Source of the DNA: an uncultured bacterium
GTDB lineage: Bacteria; Bacteroidota; Bacteroidia; Chitinophagales; Chitinophagaceae
Length of the DNA stretch: 10,743 bases
Direction: 5' to 3'
NCBI GenBank assembly: GCA_903957405.1
Contig: CAJBPC010000565.1
Location: forward strand, 1-10,743
Part shown: positions 6,329 to 10,743 of the stretch, piece by piece
Position numbering within the stretch: position 1 is the stretch's first letter
Layout: the number at the start of each line of letters is the position of its first letter
Notes under the pieces: generated by a model
What the model was told of the DNA's origin: nothing
What the model saw: only the letters and a program-made list of their open reading frames with translations
Databases searched by the model: none
Position numbers and translations under genes: made by a program

Positions 6329-8518
6329 CTATCTCCCTCCGGGGGGACAGTGTTCCTTCAGAAATTTCGTAAACAGCGTCTGAAGGTGGAGGGAAGTCCC
6401 CTCCCCTTCCCGGAGGCCATGCGACCGCCCGGGATATGGCATGACGGTGAACTGGCGGTTATGCTTCACCAGTTCATTGATCAACATCTCCGTATTCTGG
6501 TAATGCACATTGTCATCTGCCGTGCCATGGATATAGAGCAGGTTCCCTTTGAGGTGCTTCGCGTGGTATAACGGTGACCCCTGCACGAAATCTTCCCTGT
6601 TCTCTGCAGGAAGTCCCATGTAGCGCTCCTGGTATATATTGTCATACGTCAGCTGGTTGACGACGGCCGCGATGGAGATGCCGGTCTTGTAGATCTCCGG
6701 ATAACGGAATAAAAGATTCAGCGTGGCCGAGCCTCCGCCACTCCATCCCCAGACCGCCACGCGTGAAGGATCAAGATATGGCCGCTTCAGGATCTGCTTA
6801 GCCGCCATCGCCTGGTCACGGATGTTCACCATACCGATCTTACGGTAGATAGCCTTCCGCCACTGCCGTCCCTTAGGAGCCGGCGTACCGCGATTATCGA
6901 GCGACACATGGAAATATCCGTCATCTGACAGGCTACCTGCGTAGAGTGCGTTCTTCCCGATCCCATAACGATCGATGACGGTCTGTGCCGCCGGTTCAGA
7001 ATACACATGAAAAAGCACTGGGTATTTCTTTGTCGAATCGAAATGCGCAGGCTTGGTCATCCAACCATCCATTTCGACACCATCGGCGGTCTTCACCCTG
7101 AAAAACTCCACCTCAGGAGTTTTTCCGGCAGCATTGCGAATGGCATCTTCTACGACACGCGTACCATTCAGACCCTGATGCGAGGGAAGACCGATCCATT
7201 CGGAGACGGGCCGCGTACGGTGACTGGAGTAAGCATGAAATGCAAATCTGCCGCCGGGCGATACATCGTAATCATGCGTGCCGGGCTGTCCGGCGGGAGT
7301 GATGCGTTCGGCAATGGATTCATCATCAAGCCTGGCCCTGTACAGGTATTTCTGCGTGGCATTATCCGGTGATGCTGCGAAATAAAGCTGCCCTCCTTTT
7401 TCATCGACACGCACAATATCCATGACGTCAAAGTCCCCAGGGGTCAATAAAAACTCTTCCTTACCGTTGATACTCACCCGATAAAGATGCCTCCACCCGT
7501 CCTTCTCACTGGCCCAGAGAAATGACTTCCCGTTGTCCAGCCAGTCCCATCCGCCATAGTCGTAGTCGCCGTCCCAGTTGGGCAGGATGTCGATCCAGGC
7601 CTCATCCTTCTCGGATTTGATCAGTAGTGCCTCACCGGTATTTTTTGGGCAGGTAAAGAGCCGACTCTCGTTCTGCTTACGGGTGAGTTGTTGCAAGATG
7701 ATCCCGGACCCATCCGGGATCCATTCCATCCGCGGGATATAATGCTGGCGGATATCGCCAGGCAGTTTCATCCAGGTGGTGCTGCCACCGGCTGCTGATA
7801 TCACCCCGACCCTGACGGCGGATGGGGACTCTCCCACCTTGGGATATTCCACCGGAATGACACTGGAATAGACCGAATCGGTATTGTTCATCATCAGGAA
7901 ATCGCGGGTACCTTCGGCATCCACCTGCCAGTAGGCTATGTGCTTTCCATCCGGACTCCAACGAAATCCATCGCGACAGGCGAACTCCTCCTCATACACC
8001 CAGTCGAACGTGCCGTTGATCAGCCGACGGCGACCATCCATCGTTAGGGCCTTCACCACGCCGGTCGTCAGGTCCTCGACATACAGATTCTGCCGGCTGA
8101 CATAAGCAGCCTTGCTGCCATCAGGGGATAGCTTGGCAAACATCAGCGACTGCGAGGGAAGTCCCTTCCCCAACTGCCGCCATTTGCCCGTAGTGCGGTC
8201 GAGAAGCCAGTAATCCCCACGGGTGTTGTACCGCCATACCCGTGCGGTGTTGGTGAAGACCAGAAGTTTGTTCTTGTCCCTGCTGAAAGCGAAAGACTCC
8301 GGTTGCAGAGGCTTTCCATCGATCAAAAACTGTGACGCATCCACCAGCACCTTCTCCTTCCCGGAGGAAAGCTCGGTCACGAGGATACCACCTGCGCCAT
8401 ATTCGATGTAGCTGCCGCCATCCTCCGACCATTGGGAGTTGCCGGGCTTTTGCGCCTCACACACAAAGGTAAAACCAATAAAAACACAAGCTATGGCGAT
8501 GGTGCGGCCGAAGTACAT
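6329..8518 (-). CDS. Secreted S9-family peptidase, dipeptidyl peptidase IV type
   Basis: The enzyme is a prolyl-oligopeptidase-clan serine peptidase that should remove N-terminal dipeptides, typically Xaa-Pro, in the periplasm or at the cell surface. From the ATG at 8518 the protein has 729 residues: a signal peptide (about 1-23, ending VCEAQ), a beta-propeller (about 30-460) and an alpha/beta-hydrolase domain (about 465-725). The double-Glu motif DWVYEEE (Glu177/178), which binds the free N-terminus in DPP IV, is present. The catalytic triad is Ser593 (GWSGGGS), Asp668/669 (HGTADDNVHYQ) and His700 (GRSHGL), and Tyr506 in HVYSEPAAQ matches the oxyanion-hole tyrosine. The residue after Ser-Gly differs from mammalian DPP IV: GWSGGG instead of GWSYGG. 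A GTG at 8527 could extend it by three residues, but the ATG gives a better signal peptide. It is divergent from the S4 gene. Confidence 0.95.
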   Translation of the reverse strand: MYFGRTIAIACVFIGFTFVCEAQKPGNSQWSEDGGSYIEYGAGGILVTELSSGKEKVLVDASQFLIDGKPLQPESFAFSRDKNKLLVFTNTARVWRYNTRGDYWLLDRTTGKWRQLGKGLPSQSLMFAKLSPDGSKAAYVSRQNLYVEDLTTGVVKALTMDGRRRLINGTFDWVYEEEFACRDGFRWSPDGKHIAYWQVDAEGTRDFLMMNNTDSVYSSVIPVEYPKVGESPSAVRVGVISAAGGSTTWMKLPGDIRQHYIPRMEWIPDGSGIILQQLTRKQNESRLFTCPKNTGEALLIKSEKDEAWIDILPNWDGDYDYGGWDWLDNGKSFLWASEKDGWRHLYRVSINGKEEFLLTPGDFDVMDIVRVDEKGGQLYFAASPDNATQKYLYRARLDDESIAERITPAGQPGTHDYDVSPGGRFAFHAYSSHRTRPVSEWIGLPSHQGLNGTRVVEDAIRNAAGKTPEVEFFRVKTADGVEMDGWMTKPAHFDSTKKYPVLFHVYSEPAAQTVIDRYGIGKNALYAGSLSDDGYFHVSLDNRGTPAPKGRQWRKAIYRKIGMVNIRDQAMAAKQILKRPYLDPSRVAVWGWSGGGSATLNLLFRYPEIYKTGISIAAVVNQLTYDNIYQERYMGLPAENREDFVQGSPLYHAKHLKGNLLYIHGTADDNVHYQNTEMLINELVKHNRQFTVMPYPGRSHGLREGEGTSLHLQTLFTKFLKEHCPPGGR

Positions 8519-8551
8519 ATGAATCACATTTATGGATAAAAATAAAACTAA

Positions 8552-8573
8552 AAACCATCGGTAGTGATGGTTT
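8552..8573. repeat. 8-bp perfect inverted repeat in the DPP IV / S4 divergent gap
   Basis: AAACCATC (8552-8559) and GATGGTTT (8566-8573) flank a six-base spacer. On the minus strand the hairpin is followed at once by a T-rich run (through about 8530), like an intrinsic terminator or attenuator 33 bases ahead of the DPP IV start. Alternatively it is an operator: its right arm ends 25 bases before the plus-strand -7 box at 8599. Confidence 0.5.
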
Positions 8574-8598
8574 CAAAGACATAGTCGGCCACTTGTCA

Positions 8599-8606
8599 TA
8601 TTTTTG
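8599..8606 (+). promoter_or_regulatory. Putative -7 promoter box for the S4 RNA-binding gene
   Basis: TATTTTTG is an exact TAnnTTTG match, placing the transcription start near 8611-8614 and leaving a leader of about 20 bases before the ATG at 8632. It also rules against an upstream TTG start at 8593. A -33 element is not clear. Confidence 0.5.
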
Positions 8607-8631
8607 GCACAGCAGCAGCAAATGGCAACCC

Positions 8632-9015
8632 ATGCAAACAAAGGAAAAGATCCGAATCGACAAATATCTCTGGTCCATCCGCCTGTTCAAGACGCGATCA
8701 GCCGCCTCCGATGCCTGCGACAAAGGCAAGGTGAGGATGAATGGGGATGCTGTGAAAGCCTCCAGGAACGTGCATGTGGGCGACACCTACGAAGTGAAGG
8801 CTGAGGCCAGAAAATGGATCATCCGCGTGGATGCGCTGTTAGACCACCGCGTCCAGTATCCTGAAGCGATCAAACATTACACAGACCTCACCCCACCCGA
8901 AGAAAAAGACGCCATACCGTTTCTGGCGGCAGTCTTTCATACCGGCAAGCGACAGAGCAAGATCGGCCGACCAACGAAAAAGGACAGAAGAGAGCTGGAT
9001 GATTTCATGGAATGA
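8632..9015 (+). CDS. S4-domain RNA-binding protein, Hsp15 (HslR)-like
   Basis: The 127-residue protein carries an N-terminal S4 RNA-binding domain (about residues 7-66): RIDKYLWSIRLFKTRSAASD, then the loop GKVRMNGDAVKASRNVHVGD. A basic C-terminal tail GRPTKKDRRELDDF (112-125) matches the RRPDKKERRDLLRF tail of E. coli HslR. Hsp15 binds 50S subunits carrying stalled nascent chains and helps recycle them; that role is inferred here by family. No signal peptide is present. I chose the ATG at 8632 because family members begin just before RIDKYLW and because the -7 box at 8599 lies within the alternative 5' extension. It is divergent from the DPP IV gene and ends 222 bp before the convergent DUF2490 gene. 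Confidence 0.92.
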   Translation: MQTKEKIRIDKYLWSIRLFKTRSAASDACDKGKVRMNGDAVKASRNVHVGDTYEVKAEARKWIIRVDALLDHRVQYPEAIKHYTDLTPPEEKDAIPFLAAVFHTGKRQSKIGRPTKKDRRELDDFME

Positions 9016-9237
9016 TGCTTTCTTGCAGTCATGCCCATCGTCAGGCAGATGCTAGAACCCTGAAGAAACTCAATGGTCATCATCATCCGAAAAAACGGGC
9101 GCATTCCGGCCTGATGCCTCATCACGCCGTGTTTGATTCCGACATCAAGAACGGGTTTGCAAAGACATGAATCCATTCCCGCTCCCACTGCGAAACTGAT
9201 GCCTTCACCCAACAACATCCGCTACCTGCTGCGGGTG

Positions 9238-9948
9238 TCATTTCAGGAAGGAGAGATTGTTGAACACGACCACCTGGAACTGAGAACGGCTCCTGGTCTC
9301 CTGCACCTGACTCATGATACCGACCTCCATTCGAAGGTCTTTTTTCAACACATAACCCATCGCTGCATAGATCCTGTCGCGGTCGAAAACAGGTTTGTCA
9401 AGATGCAGGAAAAATTCATTGTAAGCGGAGATGTAAAACGCTCCCGGATCCATGCCGGGTTTGTTGACCGGTACATTCACTGCCAGGAAATACCGGAACC
9501 GCATCCTGAAATCATCCTGCAGGAACCGTTGTTCCAAACGATAGCGGTGCTGTAGAAAGACTCTTCCGAACTGTTGCCGGGTGATGAACTGCTGCCATAC
9601 CCGATGCTCGCGGGTGCTGCGTTTCATATCCGTCCCGGCAACATAAGGCTCCGATTGGATGTAGGCGTACCCCAACAGCAGATTATTGTTGTTCGCGGTC
9701 AGGTTCCTGCCGACACCAGTGCGCAGGATCAGTTGTTCAAGGTCACCTGCCACATTATAGTTCCGGTACTGCACTTCATTCCACAGATTCCATTTCTTCT
9801 TTGCAAAAGGCTGGTTGCCAACGTAAATGAACCAATTGCCGACGTCTGATCGCTGAGCCTGGCTGAAAAGACTCAAACATGTCAGGAACAAAACTGCCGA
9901 TGCTTTCACATACGGATGATAAGGTCGGGAAAGAATAAAACCAATCAT
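9238..9948 (-). CDS. DUF2490-family outer-membrane protein
   Basis: The 236-residue protein resembles the DUF2490 family of Bacteroidota and Proteobacteria, thought to be outer-membrane beta-barrels of unknown function. The N-terminus has a long basic n-region and a hydrophobic stretch (about residues 15-29), with likely cleavage after SQAQ (32). The mature part opens DVGNWFIYVGNQPF and continues as alternating aromatic strands: KWNLWNEVQYRNY, NNLLLGYAYIQ, HRVWQQFITRQQF, VFLQHRYRLEQRF, RMRFRYFLAVNVPV and FYISAYNEFFL, ending with FNNLSFLK. A C-terminal aromatic or hydrophobic strand is typical for barrel proteins; here one lysine follows. The ATG at 9948 overlaps the stop of the preceding gene as ATGA, which supports this start and suggests translational coupling. 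Confidence 0.87.
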   Translation of the reverse strand: MIGFILSRPYHPYVKASAVLFLTCLSLFSQAQRSDVGNWFIYVGNQPFAKKKWNLWNEVQYRNYNVAGDLEQLILRTGVGRNLTANNNNLLLGYAYIQSEPYVAGTDMKRSTREHRVWQQFITRQQFGRVFLQHRYRLEQRFLQDDFRMRFRYFLAVNVPVNKPGMDPGAFYISAYNEFFLHLDKPVFDRDRIYAAMGYVLKKDLRMEVGIMSQVQETRSRSQFQVVVFNNLSFLK

Positions 9949-10637
9949 CGGCTCCAGATTTCATGGATCGGGTCGCCCTTGGAGCTCTTCCCGGAATGCT
10001 GCCAGTTCCGCCCTTCAACTTTTCCATCGAAGCGGAGGCTCATGCCCACCCTGCTGCTGTCGCGGGAGAAGAACTCTATGTACTCGGTGTATTTTCCCTT
10101 TTCGAAGGTATAGCTGCCGCCGCCTGTGCCAAAGAAATCTCCGGTCTCCGAATTGATCGCGGCCCACTGGAATCTTTTGCCTGAAAGGATCTTTATGGTC
10201 TTGCGTGCCGCGGGTTTGATGTCGACCATCTTGCCGGCCTGATCCCTTGCCGTGATCCGCCAGTTACCTGCCAGCGGCCCCTTGCCATCATCCGTGCGGA
10301 CCCATGCATCATCCTTGCCATCACGATGCGTCTTCATGCCGGTTCCTTTCATACTGAAGGTGAACACATATCCTCTGCCGACCTGCGTCTTGTCGGTCGT
10401 GTTATATTCAATTTCTCCGTTCATCATGTCGTTGTCGACCCTGCATGTCCCACCCTCCGTGTGTATGAATCTCTTCGCGTTGACATCAAAACTGCTCAGG
10501 CTGTAATAGTCATCCACGATGACCAGGGTGTGGGTGATGGCACCTTCTTTTTTTTCCCAGGCACCGACAGGCTTTTCGGATGATGGCTGCAGGGCGAGGA
10601 ATGCGGGAAGCAGGGCGATGAGGATGATTTTTTTCAT
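9945..10637 (-). CDS. Secreted protein with two related lipocalin-like halves
   Basis: The 230-residue protein starts with a signal peptide (MKKIILIALLPAFLALQ, cleavage near residue 17-20). The mature part seems to be a tandem duplication: residues 23-113 and 121-230 both begin with P(V/L)(A)G.W and then share a pattern. FIHTEGGTCRVDND with GEIEYNTTDKTQVGRGYVFTF in the first half lines up with FFGTGGGSYTFEKG with TEYIEFFSRDSSRVGMSLRF in the second, and both end in W-x-R. The pattern of short beta strands suggests lipocalin-like or similar small barrels, but this is inference. The second half, ending GKSSKGDPIHEIWSR, resembles proteins annotated in other Bacteroidota only as secreted or DUF4488-like. 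Function unknown. It is translationally coupled to the DUF2490 gene downstream. No good -7 box is seen upstream, so it may belong to an operon with the gene entering from the right edge. Confidence 0.82.
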   Translation of the reverse strand: MKKIILIALLPAFLALQPSSEKPVGAWEKKEGAITHTLVIVDDYYSLSSFDVNAKRFIHTEGGTCRVDNDMMNGEIEYNTTDKTQVGRGYVFTFSMKGTGMKTHRDGKDDAWVRTDDGKGPLAGNWRITARDQAGKMVDIKPAARKTIKILSGKRFQWAAINSETGDFFGTGGGSYTFEKGKYTEYIEFFSRDSSRVGMSLRFDGKVEGRNWQHSGKSSKGDPIHEIWSR

Positions 10638-10701
10638 ATCCGTTACTTTATTGAAAATACGATTTCATATTCGATGGCAAGCCTCATGATCGACTGCATT
10701 G

Positions 10702-10743
10702 TCAGAAGAGCTCGACCCACCAGCTGTTTTCCCAGTCTTCCGC
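10702..10743 (-). CDS. C-terminal end of an unseen gene (13 residues)
   Basis: An open frame enters from the right edge and reads AEDWENSWWVELF before a TGA. The aromatic, non-random ending and the 64-bp distance to the next gene on the same strand suggest the real C-terminus of a coding gene, but 13 residues do not allow a family to be named. If real, it would be the first visible gene of the right-hand operon. Confidence 0.4.
   Translation of the reverse strand, partial: AEDWENSWWVELF

Noticed and set aside
8464..8471. TACCTTTG on the minus strand, an exact -7 box match
   Set aside because: It lies inside the signal-peptide codons of the DPP IV gene with no suitable start codon downstream in frame, so it is probably chance.
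8937..9218. A 93-codon minus-strand frame as an intact gene
   Set aside because: It overlaps the end of the S4 gene and its middle part is low-complexity (runs of Met and Ser). Only the first 23 codons resemble anything known, so it is treated as a possible remnant.

Overview
The window looks like a chromosomal segment from a member of the Bacteroidota, most likely in or near the Chitinophagaceae. This rests on four things: a Bacteroidota-type primary sigma factor beginning MRQLKI; several -7 promoter boxes of the Bacteroidota form TAnnTTTG with no useful Shine-Dalgarno sites; family-typical proteins (START-like AHSA1-type protein, long-form LptF/LptG permease, DUF2490 protein, DPP IV-type S9 peptidase); and GC content near 50 %. 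Assignment below phylum level is inference from protein resemblance only. I see no rRNA, tRNA, CRISPR array, insertion sequence or prophage gene. This is mostly an ordinary housekeeping region.

Layout, left to right. (1) Positions 1-521, minus strand: N-terminal part of rpoD. Its frame breaks at about 37-59, where roughly 23 extra bases sit inside an otherwise intact reading frame. (2) A 320-bp divergent gap, then on the plus strand a START-like domain protein (847-1224). (3) A convergent, uncharacterised conserved protein (1254-1862, minus). (4) A plus-strand run: an LptF/LptG-family permease (1901-3349, TTG start), an exported Fe/Mn superoxide dismutase (3383-4129) and a four-helix membrane protein (4157-4672), with gaps of about 30 bp. 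(5) A 254-bp gap with inverted repeats, then an M20-family dipeptidase (4927-6300). (6) A convergent secreted DPP IV-type peptidase (6329-8518, minus), divergent from an Hsp15-like S4 RNA-binding protein (8632-9015). (7) A minus-strand operon at the right end: a 13-residue C-terminus of an unseen gene (10702-10743), a secreted protein made of two related halves (9945-10637) and, coupled by an ATGA overlap, a DUF2490 outer-membrane protein (9238-9948).

How the genes may work together. The permease contributes to lipopolysaccharide export and the DUF2490 protein is probably an outer-membrane beta-barrel, so envelope functions recur. The DPP IV enzyme would release dipeptides in the periplasm and the M20 enzyme could hydrolyse dipeptides in the cytoplasm; they are adjacent but convergent, so the link is functional guesswork. 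No clearly new system was found. The points most worth a second look are the interrupted rpoD frame, the two crossed promoters around 1845-1874, the inverted repeats at three promoters or gaps, the receiver-domain-like fragment near 9150-9218, and the internally duplicated secreted protein coupled to the DUF2490 gene.
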